Under the pieces are notes generated by a model. The model saw only the letters and a program-made list of their open reading frames with translations. It was not told the DNA's origin and searched no databases. Of a stretch of DNA of 64,000 nt, positions 37,471 through 46,826 are shown piece after piece. The stretch's first letter is position 1. Every line of letters starts with the position of its first letter. The DNA is from Hydrogenophaga sp. (GTDB lineage Bacteria; Pseudomonadota; Gammaproteobacteria; Burkholderiales; Burkholderiaceae_C), in contig NZ_JAUSCF010000018.1 in NCBI RefSeq assembly GCF_030651625.1, positions 1-64,000 on the forward strand, written 5' to 3'. Made by a program: the position numbers and the translations under genes.

Positions 37471-38450
37471 AATCCAGCAAGCGCCAATTCCTGCTGAACG
37501 CCGCCGCGATCAGCCTGCTGTGTGCGGCCACCACCAGTGTGCAGGCCCAGACCTGGCCGCAACGGCCGATCCGCATGGTGGTGACCTTCGCGCCAGGTGG
37601 CTCGTCGGACATCGTGGCGCGCCTGATCCAGCCGGGCCTGCAGGAGAAACTGGGCCAGCCGGTGATCGTGGAAAACAAGCCCGGTGGCGGCAGCACCATT
37701 GGTGGCTACGAGGTGGCCAAAGCTGCGCCAGACGGCTACACGCTGCTGTTGTCGAACACCGCACCCATCAGCATCTCGCCTTTCATGCTCGACAAACCCA
37801 CCTACGACCCCATCAAGAGCTTCACGCACATCGCCTACATCGGCTCGGTGCCCAATGTGTTTGTGCTGCACCCATCGGTGCCGGCGCGCACCCTGCCTGA
37901 ACTGGTAACGTGGATCAAAGGTCAGAGCAAGCCGGTCAACTACGGATCGGGCGGCGTGGGCTCCATCGGCCACATTGTGGGCGAGCTGTTCAAGCAGCAA
38001 CAAGGGCTGAACATGGAGCATGTGCCCTATCGGGGTTCGGGCCCCATGCACAGCGACCTGCTGGGTGGCACACTGCAGTTCGCGGTGGACACACTGACGC
38101 AGAACGTGCCCTACATGAAAGACAAGCGACTCAACGGCCTGGCGGTGACCTCGCGCGCCCGAATGCCGCTGGCGCCCGATGTGCCCACGGTGGGCGAAGC
38201 AGGCTTTCCCACGCTGCTGGCCGAGAACTTCCTGGGCGTGTCTGCCCCTGCCGGTGTGCCGCAGGAAGTGATCGACAAGGTGCACAAGGCGGTGAGCGAG
38301 GTCATCATGCAGCCCAGCATCCTCAAACGCTTTGAAGAAATGGGCATTGCCGTGGACAAGATGAGCCAGCCGGAATTCGCCGCATTCGTGGACAAACAAG
38401 TGGCCGACTGGGGGCCAGCGGTGAAGGCCACTGGCGCGAAGCTGAACTGA
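37467..38450 (+). CDS. Bug/TctC periplasmic binding protein
   Basis: 327 aa. A Sec signal peptide (LLNAAAISLLCAATTSVQAQ) is followed by the Bug fold: WPQRPIRMVVTFAPGGSSDI and IVENKPGGGSTIGG are the ligand-loop signatures. Such proteins deliver organic acids to tripartite TctAB permeases; no TctAB is nearby. Being translationally coupled to uraD and uraH on both sides, it may bind a purine breakdown product, which is inference. Confidence 0.92.
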   Translation: MKSSKRQFLLNAAAISLLCAATTSVQAQTWPQRPIRMVVTFAPGGSSDIVARLIQPGLQEKLGQPVIVENKPGGGSTIGGYEVAKAAPDGYTLLLSNTAPISISPFMLDKPTYDPIKSFTHIAYIGSVPNVFVLHPSVPARTLPELVTWIKGQSKPVNYGSGGVGSIGHIVGELFKQQQGLNMEHVPYRGSGPMHSDLLGGTLQFAVDTLTQNVPYMKDKRLNGLAVTSRARMPLAPDVPTVGEAGFPTLLAENFLGVSAPAGVPQEVIDKVHKAVSEVIMQPSILKRFEEMGIAVDKMSQPEFAAFVDKQVADWGPAVKATGAKLN

Positions 38451-38818
38451 TGGCAGGCGGCATTTCCATCCATTGTGTGGACGTGGCCAACGGCCAGTTG
38501 GCGGTGGGCTTGCGCGTGGAGCTTCGGCGGCTCTCGCCCCAAGGTGAACCCTTGTTGCCCCTGCTGGCTGAAGGACGCATCGCCGACAACGGCCTGCTGC
38601 AACACCCGGTGCTGATGAGCGAGGCCATCATTGCAGGTGGCTACGAGGTGATGTTCGACGTGGGCGGCTACTACCGGGCGCGCGGGGATGTGGTGCCAGC
38701 GCCAGCTTTTCTGGAACGAGTGCCGTACCGCTTTCACATCGCCGACACGGCGCAGCATTACCACCTGCCGTTCAAGTTCACCGCCTGGGGCTTCTCGCTG
38801 TTTCGTGGCGGGGCGTGA
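38450..38818 (+). CDS. uraH: 5-hydroxyisourate hydrolase family protein
   Basis: 122 aa, transthyretin-related fold. N-terminal ISIHCVDVANG carries the first His, HYHLPFKFTAWG the second. The C-terminal signature, normally YRGS, reads FRGG followed by a last Ala, so the Tyr and Ser of the catalytic set are changed. The family opens 5-hydroxyisourate to OHCU, which UraD decarboxylates. Its ATG overlaps the TGA of the Bug gene. Function as a true HIUase is likely but not certain. Confidence 0.8.
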   Translation: MAGGISIHCVDVANGQLAVGLRVELRRLSPQGEPLLPLLAEGRIADNGLLQHPVLMSEAIIAGGYEVMFDVGGYYRARGDVVPAPAFLERVPYRFHIADTAQHYHLPFKFTAWGFSLFRGGA

Positions 38819-38873
38819 ACCTGGGCATGGGCACAATGGGCGCTTTCGCACCCTTCGGTGCTGGGAGCTTCGC

Positions 38874-39314
38874 ATGACATGCCACGTTTTCTTGTCTCGG
38901 CGCATCTGGGTGTTTTGCTTGGGCATATGCTCCAGTTTTGCACTGGCCACAGCGCAGACCCCAGCCCGAGAAGCGGTGGATTGCTCGGCGGAGGCGACGA
39001 CACAGATGCAGCTCAACACCTGTGCCCAGCAGGACTTCGAGGCCGCCAGTGCTGCCTACAGCGCCAGCTACCGCCAACTCTCACAAAGTGTGGGCAACAA
39101 GCAGCGCCAGTTGTTGCGCGAAGTGCAGACCGAATGGATGCAGTTCCGCACGAAGGCTTGCGAGTTTGAGAAGAATGCGGTGGCCGGTGGCAGCGCAGCG
39201 CCCATGGTGTTTTCGCAGTGCCAGGCGCGCATAACGCGTGAACGCACGGCGGAGCTGCAGCGCCACCTCAACTGCGAAGAAGGTGACATCAGTTGTGTGA
39301 GACCTGCGAAGTAG
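38874..39314 (+). CDS. LprI/DUF1311-like secreted protein
   Basis: 146 aa. A signal peptide ends near ALATAQ (residue 28). The mature part has the LprI (lysozyme inhibitor-like, DUF1311) pattern: C-x-(10)-LNTCAQQDFEAASAAYSA, a long helix, FRTKACEFEK, and a C-terminal Cys pair (HLNCEEGDISC). Function unproven; family members bind or resist lysozyme in some bacteria. 55 bp after uraH, probably independent. Confidence 0.75.
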   Translation: MTCHVFLSRRIWVFCLGICSSFALATAQTPAREAVDCSAEATTQMQLNTCAQQDFEAASAAYSASYRQLSQSVGNKQRQLLREVQTEWMQFRTKACEFEKNAVAGGSAAPMVFSQCQARITRERTAELQRHLNCEEGDISCVRPAK

Positions 39315-39328
39315 ATTGAACTTCGCAG
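39304..39328. terminator. Possible bidirectional hairpin between convergent genes
   Basis: CTGCGAAGT (39304-39312) and ACTTCGCAG (39320-39328) pair perfectly around a 7-base loop. It overlaps the stop of the LprI-like gene and precedes the convergent reductase stop. There is no T run, so termination is uncertain. Confidence 0.4.
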
Positions 39329-39344
39329 CACCTCACACAGGGGC

Positions 39345-40349
39345 TCAAGCAAACACTTCTGTGTCCACTTCCCGATTCGACTGCTCGCTGTAGCGGTTGC
39401 CCTTGACCGTTTGCTGGTTGATTAGCGCGTCCAGCTTCGCCAGCGTGGCGGCATCCAGCTTCACATCACTCGCGCCCAGGTTGTCCTTCAGGTGGTCTTC
39501 ACGGGCGGTACCGGGAATGGGCAGGATGTGTTCGCCCTGGTGGAGCAGCCAGGCAATGGCAAGCTGGGCCGGGGTGCAACCCACCTCATCGGCAATGGCC
39601 ATGTAGGGCGGCAGCAGCTTCAGGTTGGCCGCATGGTTCTCGGCTGAAAAGCGCGGCATGCTGCGGCGGATGTCTTTGGGGTCGAGCGCGCTCACGTCGA
39701 TGGGGCCGCACAGGAAGCCACGCGCCACCGGACTGAAGGCCACGAAAGCCACACCCAGTTCGCGGCAAGCATCCAGCACGGCGATCTCGGGGTTGCGCGT
39801 CCACAGCGAATATTCGGTCTGCACGGCGGTGATGGGATGCACCGCATGCGCCTTGCGCACGGTGGCGGCTGAGACCTCGCTCAGGCCAATGGTCTGAATC
39901 TTGCCCGCGCGCACCAGATCAGAAAGCGCGCCCACGCTGTCTTCGATCGGCACCTGCTTGTCCCAGCGGTGCAGGTAGTACAGGTCGATCACATCGGTAC
40001 GGAGGCGCTTCAAGGCGGCTTCGCAGGTGGCGCGCAGCGTTTCAGGTCGACCATCGATCACACGCACCAGCTTGCCGTCGCCCGCCACATCCACGCCCTG
40101 CATGCCGCATTTGCTGGCCAGCGTGAACTGCGAGCGGTGCCTGGACAACACCTTGCCAATCACGGTCTCACTGGTGCCAAAGCCATAGAGCGCCGCGGTG
40201 TCGAAGTGGGTCACACCCTGGTCCAGCGCAGCCAGCAACAGGCGTTCAGCCTGGGCCTCGGACACGGGGGCGCCATAGGCATGGCAGATGTTCATGCAGC
40301 CCAGGCCGATGGCGGAGACGTTGAAAGGGCCGAGTTGGCGTTGTTGCAT
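39345..40349 (-). CDS. Aldo/keto reductase
   Basis: 334 aa from ATG 40349, which has GGAG 9 bases before it; the frame is open further upstream. AKR tetrad: Asp and Tyr in FDTAALYG, Lys in LASKCG, His in YYLHRWD. AAVRKAH-like and PIPGTAREDHLKDN are typical of the AKR11/13 group. It is last in the protocatechuate operon, 160 bp after ligC, and could reduce an aldehyde or keto intermediate; substrate unknown. Confidence 0.87.
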   Translation of the reverse strand: MQQRQLGPFNVSAIGLGCMNICHAYGAPVSEAQAERLLLAALDQGVTHFDTAALYGFGTSETVIGKVLSRHRSQFTLASKCGMQGVDVAGDGKLVRVIDGRPETLRATCEAALKRLRTDVIDLYYLHRWDKQVPIEDSVGALSDLVRAGKIQTIGLSEVSAATVRKAHAVHPITAVQTEYSLWTRNPEIAVLDACRELGVAFVAFSPVARGFLCGPIDVSALDPKDIRRSMPRFSAENHAANLKLLPPYMAIADEVGCTPAQLAIAWLLHQGEHILPIPGTAREDHLKDNLGASDVKLDAATLAKLDALINQQTVKGNRYSEQSNREVDTEVFA

Positions 40350-40509
40350 GTGTTGAACTCCTGAAAAGGGAAACGGCCCCAGCCGTGAGGATGGAACCGT
40401 CGATGGTATGTCCGGCGCGAAGCAGGGTGCGCCCGGCAACGCAGAAACCCGGGTCGACCACGTCGCTGGCTGCTGCCCGATGAGGTCCGTAGCGCTGCAG
40501 GCGCTGGAC

Positions 40510-41460
40510 TCAGCCGTTCAGTTGCTGCTCCAGGTTGTGCAGCACCTGGTAGCAGTTGAACACCTGGGCCACGCTGGAGTTGGGCTCGCGCCCTTCCTTG
40601 ATCGCGGCGAAGAACTCGCGGTCTTGCAGCTCGATGCCGTTCATGCTGACCGCCACCTTGGACACGTCGATCTTTTCTTCCTTGCCGTTGAACAGGTCGT
40701 CGTAACGCGCGATGTAGGTGGCCGTGTCGCCGATGTAGCGGAAGAAGGTGCCCAGGGGGCCGTCGTTGTTGAAGCTCAGGCTGAGCGTGCAGATGGCGCC
40801 GCTGGCGGCCTTGAGCTGGATGCTCATGTCCATGGCGATGCCCAGCACGTGGTGGATGGGGCCCTGGATGGCGTTGGCCTGCACGATCGGGCTGCCGCAC
40901 TGGTAGGCGAACAGGTCGACCGTGTGGGCGGCGTGGTGCCACAGCAGGTGATCGGTCCAGCTGCGTGGCTGGCCCAACGCGTTGGTGTTGGTGCGGCGGA
41001 AGAAGTAGGTCTGCACATCCATTTGCTGGATGTTGAACTTGCCCGCCGTGATCTCGTTGTGGACGTACTGGTGGCTGGGGTTGAAGCGGCGGGTGTGGCC
41101 GCACATGGCCACCAGGCCGGTCTGCTTCTGCAGCGCCACCACTTCTTCAGCACCCTTGAGGCTGTCGGCCAGGGGAATCTCCACCTGCACGTGCTTGCCC
41201 GCCTTCAGGCAGGCCAGGGTCTGTTCGGCATGCATCTGCGTGGGGGTGCAGAGGATCACGGCGTCCAGCTCTTTCAGCGCCAGGCTGTCAGCCAGGTCGG
41301 TGGTGACGTGCTGGATGCCGTACTTGTCGGCCACTTCCTTCGTCTTGTCGAGGTCGCGGCTGATGAGCGAGATCACCTCCACGCCGTCGATGTTCTTGAT
41401 GCCGTCCAGGTGCTTGATGCCGAAGGCGCCAGCGCCGGCGAGGGCGACTTTGATGGTCAT
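40510..41460 (-). CDS. ligC: 4-carboxy-2-hydroxymuconate-6-semialdehyde dehydrogenase
   Basis: 316 aa of the GFO/IDH/MocA fold. NAD(P)-binding GAGAFG (9-14), CTPTQMHAEQTLACLKAGKH, VEIPLAD, and HHAAHTVDLFAYQCG. It oxidises the ring-cleavage product to 2-pyrone-4,6-dicarboxylate, the substrate of LigI. Position after ligA-ligB matches pmdC of Comamonas. CAGGAG precedes the start. Confidence 0.93.
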   Translation of the reverse strand: MTIKVALAGAGAFGIKHLDGIKNIDGVEVISLISRDLDKTKEVADKYGIQHVTTDLADSLALKELDAVILCTPTQMHAEQTLACLKAGKHVQVEIPLADSLKGAEEVVALQKQTGLVAMCGHTRRFNPSHQYVHNEITAGKFNIQQMDVQTYFFRRTNTNALGQPRSWTDHLLWHHAAHTVDLFAYQCGSPIVQANAIQGPIHHVLGIAMDMSIQLKAASGAICTLSLSFNNDGPLGTFFRYIGDTATYIARYDDLFNGKEEKIDVSKVAVSMNGIELQDREFFAAIKEGREPNSSVAQVFNCYQVLHNLEQQLNG

Positions 41461-41483
41461 GTTCAGTTCTCCTGTTTGTGAGG

Positions 41484-41580
41484 TGATGAGTGCCCTCCCC
41501 TTTTGGGAGAGAGTTTGGGCAAGGGATAGGCGCGCAGAGAGCCCTCACCCCGGCCCTCTCCCAGAGGGAGAGGGAGGAAG
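41484..41580. repeat. Palindromic repeat in the ligB-ligC spacer
   Basis: CCCTCTCCC, loop AGA, GGGAGAGGG (41554-41574) is a perfect 9-bp hairpin next to CCCTCACCCC; GCCCTCCCCTTTTGGGAGAG lies upstream. Same family as 7061-7190, 44929-44949 and 56901-56936. Confidence 0.75.
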
Positions 41581-42435
<855 letters not shown>

Positions 42436-42501
42436 TCAGATACTCCATTCCATGCGGTATGCCGGGTTCAGAACCGCCAGCACTGGGTGATACGGGGCCA
42501 G

Positions 42502-42575
42502 GATGCCGTGGGTCCGGGTTTCCCGGCCCACAGGCATCGCCCACTTGAGGGGGTCGCGCGAAGCGCGGCGGGGGT
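42502..42575. repeat. Palindromic repeat in the ligA-ligB spacer
   Basis: GATGCCGTGGG (42502-42512) pairs with CCCACAGGCATC (42527-42538), one base bulged, around TCCGGGTTTCCCGG. A GAGGGGGTCGCGCGAAGCGC element follows, related to the repeat downstream of 44103. Confidence 0.65.
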
Positions 42576-42578
42576 GGG

Positions 42579-43004
42579 TCATCGTTTGCCCTGGGGCTGG
42601 CGGTGCGCCTGCGCGTCGCCGTCTTCGCCCACCACGCGGTTGCCCTGGGCCGAACGGCCACCGGCGATCATCATGTTGCGGTACTCCTCTTCGCTCATGC
42701 CGGTCATGGAGCCGGCCATCTGCTGGAAGCTCTTGCCGTCGGTGGCCCCTATCTTGGCCAGGAAGTAGATGTTGCCGCCCAGGCTGATGCACCAGTTCAG
42801 ATCCCGCGCCAGCACGGCCTGCTTCTGCTCTTCGGTCATGGCCCACTGGTCCAGGTAGGCGCGCTCGTCGGCCTTGAATTTTTCGCGGTTCTCGGCCTTC
42901 ATGAGGCTCATGCAGAACTGGTTGAGCCAGTAGCCTTTGCGGCTTTGCTCTGCGTCGAAGATGGTCGTGCCGGGCACGTCCTTGTAGGGTTTGTCGAGTG
43001 CCAT
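42579..43004 (-). CDS. ligA: Protocatechuate 4,5-dioxygenase alpha subunit
   Basis: 141 aa. VPGTTIFDAEQSRKGYWLNQ, FCMSLMKAENREKFKADERA and GMSEEEYRNMMIAGGRS are LigA blocks. It covers the active site of LigB and completes the enzyme. The upstream LigA-like chain at 25238-25582 is shorter and diverged. AGGAG precedes the ATG. Confidence 0.94.
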   Translation of the reverse strand: MALDKPYKDVPGTTIFDAEQSRKGYWLNQFCMSLMKAENREKFKADERAYLDQWAMTEEQKQAVLARDLNWCISLGGNIYFLAKIGATDGKSFQQMAGSMTGMSEEEYRNMMIAGGRSAQGNRVVGEDGDAQAHRQPQGKR

Positions 43005-43041
43005 GGGTTCTCCTGATATCCGTTCGGGCGACGCAATCCCA

Positions 43042-43108
43042 TTCGCCCTGAGCCTGTTGAAGGGCTCACCCGGATGCAGGCAAGGGCTTCGACAGGCTCA
43101 GCCCGAAC
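43042..43108. repeat. Inverted repeat of the TTCGACAGGCTCAGCCCGAA type
   Basis: Left arm TTCGCCCTGAGCCTGTTGAA and right arm TTCGACAGGCTCAGCCCGAA are inverted copies about 20 bp apart. This is a common dispersed REP-like sequence of proteobacteria. It fills the ligI-ligA spacer. Confidence 0.8.
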
Positions 43109-43125
43109 GGGCATAGGGGTTCACA

Positions 43126-44070
43126 TCATGCCGGGAGGATTGTCTCCTCGGGCCAATAAAGCTTCATCGGGTTGTCCACCAGCAGTTTTTTCTGCAGTTC
43201 AGCCGTTGTCGCGATGTGCGGAATGAAATCGACCAGCAGGCCGTCGTCGGGCATGTGGTCTTTCAGGTTGGGGTGTGGCCAGTCGGTGCCCCAGAGCACC
43301 CGGTCGGGGAATTCTTCCACGACCTTGCGCGCGAACGGCACCACGTCCTGGTAGGCGGCCTGCTCGCCGCTCAGCGCCTTGGGGCCAGCCACAGACAGGC
43401 GTTCCGGGCAGCTCACCTTGCTCCACACGTTCGGGTGCTGGCGCATGAACTTCAGAAACAGCTCGAATTCGGGGCCGTCCACCGGCTTGCTCACATCAGG
43501 CCGACCCATGTGGTCAACCACGACGGTGGTGGGCAGCGCGGTAAAGAAGTCCCACAGCTCGGGCAGGTCCACCGCTTCGAAGTAGATCACCACGTGCCAT
43601 CCCAGCTTCTGGATGCGCGCAGCAATTTCCATCAGCTCGTCCTTGGGTGTGAAGTCCACCAGGCGCTTGACGAAGTTGAAACGCACGCCGCGCACACCCG
43701 CATCGTGGAGGGCTTGCAGTTCACCATCAGAGATGCTGCGCCTGACCGTGGCCACGCCGCGCGCCTTGCCCTCGCTGTTCACCAGCGCATCGACCATGGC
43801 GCGGTTGTCAGCACCGTGGCAGGTGGCCTGCACCACCACATTGCGTGCGAAGCCCAAATGGTCGCGCAGCGCGTACAGCTGCTGCTTGCTCGCATCGCAG
43901 GGCGTGTACTTGCGCTCAGGCGCATAGGGGAATTCCGCGCCGGGGCCGAACACGTGGCAGTGGGCATCCACGCTGCCGGCTGGTACCTGGAAGCGCGGCT
44001 TGCTGGGGCCCTCAAACCAGTCAAGCCAGCCCTGTGTCTTGGTGAAGTCGCCCGATGTCGGTTTGGTCAT
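43126..44070 (-). CDS. ligI: 2-pyrone-4,6-dicarboxylate hydrolase
   Basis: 314 aa TIM-barrel amidohydrolase. DAHCHVFGP (His37, His39), YTPCDASKQQ, VVQATCHGADN, GVRFNFVKRLVDF and GTDWPHPN match LigI. It opens the pyrone to oxalomesaconate/4-carboxy-2-hydroxymuconate. Order ligK-ligI-ligA fits the pmd layout. Confidence 0.94.
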   Translation of the reverse strand: MTKPTSGDFTKTQGWLDWFEGPSKPRFQVPAGSVDAHCHVFGPGAEFPYAPERKYTPCDASKQQLYALRDHLGFARNVVVQATCHGADNRAMVDALVNSEGKARGVATVRRSISDGELQALHDAGVRGVRFNFVKRLVDFTPKDELMEIAARIQKLGWHVVIYFEAVDLPELWDFFTALPTTVVVDHMGRPDVSKPVDGPEFELFLKFMRQHPNVWSKVSCPERLSVAGPKALSGEQAAYQDVVPFARKVVEEFPDRVLWGTDWPHPNLKDHMPDDGLLVDFIPHIATTAELQKKLLVDNPMKLYWPEETILPA

Positions 44071-44102
44071 TTTCTCGTCCCTATGCGTGAGGTGTATCAG
44101 TC

Positions 44103-44172
44103 CAGAAACACCGCGGAACCGGCTTTGCCGGGCCGCTGGTGTTGCACCGCGGGTCGCGCGCAGCGCGGCGGG
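44103..44172. repeat. Repeat in the ligK-ligI spacer
   Basis: AACACCGCGG and CCGCTGGTGTT pair around CCGGCTTTGCCGG, and GTCGCGCGCAGCGCGGCGGG follows. Reverse copies of the same family lie at 7952-8025 and 25165-25240. Confidence 0.65.
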
Positions 44173-44174
44173 GG

Positions 44175-44858
44175 TCAGTCTATGTATTTCAGTCCGGCGG
44201 CAGCCAGCGGTTCGCGCATCTTGTACATGTCCAGCCCCAGTACGCCGCTGGCCAGTTTGGCGCGCTTTTCGCCTTCAAAGCTCTCGCGCTTCTGCGCGGC
44301 CTCCAGCGTGGCAGCAGCGCGTGCAGCGGGCACACAGACCACCCCGTCGTCGTCGGCCACGATCACGTCACCTGGCGTGACCAGCATGCCGGCACAGACG
44401 ATGGGGATGTTCACCGACCCGAGTGTGGCCTTGATGGTGCCCTTGCTGCTGATGGCCTTGCTCCAGACGGGGAAGCCCATCTTTTGCAGTTCCTTCACGT
44501 CGCGCACACCGGCGTCGATGATCAGTGCGCGTGCGCCGCGTGCCTGGAAACTGGTGGCCAGCAGGTCACCGAAATAACCGTCGGTGCACTCGGCCGTGAC
44601 CGCCGCCACCACGATGTCACCGGGCTGGATCTGCTCTGCGGCCACATGCATCATCCAGTTGTCACCGGGTTGCAGCAACACGGTGACCGCTGTGCCACTG
44701 ACCTGCACGCCTGGGTAGATGGGGCGCATGTAGGGCTTGAGCAGGCCCACGCGACCCATGGCTTCGTGCACGGTGGCAGAGCCCAGGGCGGCGAGGCCGT
44801 CTGCGGCTGCGCGGTCTGCGCGGGTGATGTTGCGATAAACAACGCCTAGTTCATACAT
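44175..44858 (-). CDS. ligK: 4-carboxy-4-hydroxy-2-oxoadipate aldolase
   Basis: 227 aa, RraA-like/HMG aldolase fold. [48 protein letters not shown] and the metal-binding [15 protein letters not shown] match LigK/ProA/GalC. It splits the C7 acid to pyruvate and oxaloacetate and also decarboxylates oxaloacetate. AGGAG precedes ATG 44858. Confidence 0.93.
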   Translation of the reverse strand: MYELGVVYRNITRADRAAADGLAALGSATVHEAMGRVGLLKPYMRPIYPGVQVSGTAVTVLLQPGDNWMMHVAAEQIQPGDIVVAAVTAECTDGYFGDLLATSFQARGARALIIDAGVRDVKELQKMGFPVWSKAISSKGTIKATLGSVNIPIVCAGMLVTPGDVIVADDDGVVCVPAARAAATLEAAQKRESFEGEKRAKLASGVLGLDMYKMREPLAAAGLKYID

Positions 44859-44884
44859 GTTCGGTCTCCTGTGTTGGGCGCCCT

Positions 44885-44949
44885 CCCCAATCTGGGGATG
44901 GTTGGGGTGGGGGCGGCCCCCATCTCAGCCTTCCCCCAGAGGGGGAAGG
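44885..44949. repeat. Three-hairpin repeat in the ligJ-ligK spacer
   Basis: CCCCA, loop ATC, TGGGG (44885-44897); TGGGGGC G GCCCCCA (44908-44922); and CCTTCCCCC, loop AGA, GGGGGAAGG (44929-44949), all perfect. The last has the same AGA-loop architecture as 41554-41574. Confidence 0.8.
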
Positions 44950-44965
44950 ATCGGATTCATTTCAC

Positions 44966-46000
44966 TTAAAGATTCTCGGCCTTCAATCGCGAGTCAAGGC
45001 GCGAGAACACCCGCCGCACATTGCCTTCGTAGATCTGGTGCTTGTCTTCCGCGCTCAGGATCGTGGATGCCTCGATGTAGCGCTTGGTGTCGTCGTAGTA
45101 GTGGCCTGTGGTGGGGTCAATGCCGCGCACAGCGCCAATCATCTCGGAGGCGAACAGCACGTTCTTCACCGGGATCACGGTGTTGAGCAGGTCGATGCCG
45201 GGCTGGTGGTACACGCAGGTATCGAAGTACACGTTGTTCATGAGGTGCTCGCTCAGCAACGGCTTCTTCATTTCCTGCGCAAGGCCACGGAAGCGGCCCC
45301 AGTGGTAGGGCACGGCGCCGCCGCCGTGGGGAATCAGGAATTTCAGTGTGGGAAAGTCCTTGAACAGGTCGCCCTGAATCAGCTGCATGAAGGCCGTGGT
45401 GTCGGCGTTGAGGTAATGCGCGCCGGTGGTGTGGAAGCAGGCGTTGCAGCTCGTGCTCACGTGGATCATGGCCGGCAGGTCGTGCTCCACCATTTTTTCG
45501 TAGATGGGGTACCAGTGTTTGTCGGTCAGCGGCGGGCTGGTCCAGTGGCCGCCGGACGGGTCGGGGTTCAGGTTGATGCCCACGGCTCCGTACTCGTTCA
45601 CGCACTTTTCCAGCTCGGGGATGCAGGTGGCCGGGTCCACGCCGGGGCTCTGCGGCAGCATGGCCACAGGTACAAAGTGATCGGGGAACAGCGTGGAGAC
45701 GCGATGGCAGAGTTCGTTGCAGATCGCGGCCCAGGTGCTGGACACATTGAAGTCGCCGATGTGGTGCGCCATGAAGCTGGCGCGTGGGCTGAACAGCGTG
45801 ATGTCGCTGCCGCGCTCTTTCATCAGGCGCAACTGGTTGGTCTCGATGGACTCGCGCAATTCGTCGTCGCTGATCTTCAGGTCGGCGACCTTGGGCATCG
45901 CAGCCGGATCCTTGATGCCGGCGATCTGCGCGTTGCGCCAGTTCTCCAGCGCCTTGGGGGCGGTGGTGTAGTGGCCGTGGCAATCGATGATGAGGCTCAT
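44966..46000 (-). CDS. ligJ: 4-oxalomesaconate hydratase
   Basis: 344 aa amidohydrolase. DCHGHYTTAPKALENWRNAQ (zinc ligands His8, His10), LFSPRASFMAHH, GAVGINLNPDPSGGHWTSPP, IPHGGGAVPYHWGR and VLFASEMIGAVRG match LigJ. It hydrates the isomerised oxalomesaconate to the LigK substrate. First clear enzyme of the operon; the ModA-like gene ends 29 bp upstream. Confidence 0.94.
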   Translation of the reverse strand: MSLIIDCHGHYTTAPKALENWRNAQIAGIKDPAAMPKVADLKISDDELRESIETNQLRLMKERGSDITLFSPRASFMAHHIGDFNVSSTWAAICNELCHRVSTLFPDHFVPVAMLPQSPGVDPATCIPELEKCVNEYGAVGINLNPDPSGGHWTSPPLTDKHWYPIYEKMVEHDLPAMIHVSTSCNACFHTTGAHYLNADTTAFMQLIQGDLFKDFPTLKFLIPHGGGAVPYHWGRFRGLAQEMKKPLLSEHLMNNVYFDTCVYHQPGIDLLNTVIPVKNVLFASEMIGAVRGIDPTTGHYYDDTKRYIEASTILSAEDKHQIYEGNVRRVFSRLDSRLKAENL

Positions 46001-46029
46001 GTGGTCTCCTGGAGCAGTTGGTATCGGGA

Positions 46030-46752
46030 TCAGGCCGGGTCCATGCCCTGGCGCTTTTTGGCCTCGGCCGCCTCAGGCGACGCCATGAAGGCGATGAAAT
46101 CGCGCGCCACATCGGGCTGGCTGGCCATGGTGCAGACGGCGGCAGAAAAGGTGGTGGTGATCTGGATGGCATCGGGCAATGGCCCCAGCAAGGTGATGCC
46201 TTCCACGTGCAGCAACTCGCTGAGCTGCTGGAAGCCCAGTTCCACCTCGCCCCGCGCCACCAGCGTGCCCACAGGCACACCGGGTGGTGCCTGCACGATG
46301 CGCTCGCGCAGCACGTCCGCCACGCCCCAGCGCTCAAACAATCCGGCCAGGGCGACGCCGCTCGGGCCGGTGGAAAAGCTCAAGTTGCGCGCGGCCAGCA
46401 CGGCCTGTCGCACCGCCGCTTCGGAACCGATGTCGGGGGTGGGAGCGCCCGCCCGCACAGCCAGCGCGACACCGGAGCGCACCAGGTCCACCCGGCTTCC
46501 CGGCAGCACTTTCCCGGCGGCTTCCAGTTTGTCGATGGCGTCCGACGCCAGAACCACCAGGTCGAACGGCTCGTCAGCCATCACGCGCCGCGCCGCGTCC
46601 ACGCCACCCACCGATTCGATCGTCACAGTTGGTGCGACGGCACGTTGCATGTAGGCAGCGATCAGGTCGGCCAGGACCAGGCGCGTGGCCATGGAAGAAA
46701 TGCCGCGCAAGGCGGGCACAGCAGTATCAGACATGTTCTGCATTGTGCTCAC
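46030..46752 (-). CDS. ModA-like substrate-binding-fold protein without signal peptide
   Basis: 240 aa. It looks like the type II periplasmic-binding fold of the molybdate/ModA group (FDLVVLASDAIDKLEAAGKV, VRSGVALAVRAGAP, ARGEVELGFQQLSELL, ALFMASPEAAEA-like FIAFMASPEAAEA). No signal peptide or lipobox is visible, so a cytoplasmic place is expected. ATG 46734 is an alternative start. It opens the lig operon, where pmdU (isomerase) and pmdK (transporter) stand in Comamonas. Its role is unknown; ligand sensing or a non-transport function is possible. Confidence 0.7.
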   Translation of the reverse strand: MSTMQNMSDTAVPALRGISSMATRLVLADLIAAYMQRAVAPTVTIESVGGVDAARRVMADEPFDLVVLASDAIDKLEAAGKVLPGSRVDLVRSGVALAVRAGAPTPDIGSEAAVRQAVLAARNLSFSTGPSGVALAGLFERWGVADVLRERIVQAPPGVPVGTLVARGEVELGFQQLSELLHVEGITLLGPLPDAIQITTTFSAAVCTMASQPDVARDFIAFMASPEAAEAKKRQGMDPA

Positions 46753-46770
46753 GGCAAAAAATCCAACAAG

Positions 46771-46780
46771 CGGTATACCG
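46771..46780. promoter_or_regulatory. Palindrome between the lig operon and its LysR gene
   Basis: CGGTATACCG is a perfect 10-bp palindrome in the 74-bp region between divergent genes, a candidate LysR-type or RNA polymerase region site. It extends poorly on either side, so support is modest. Confidence 0.35.
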
Positions 46781-46826
46781 TACTATTAGCCATTCCGTTT
46801 TGGCATATCTCTGCACACTCCCGTCC

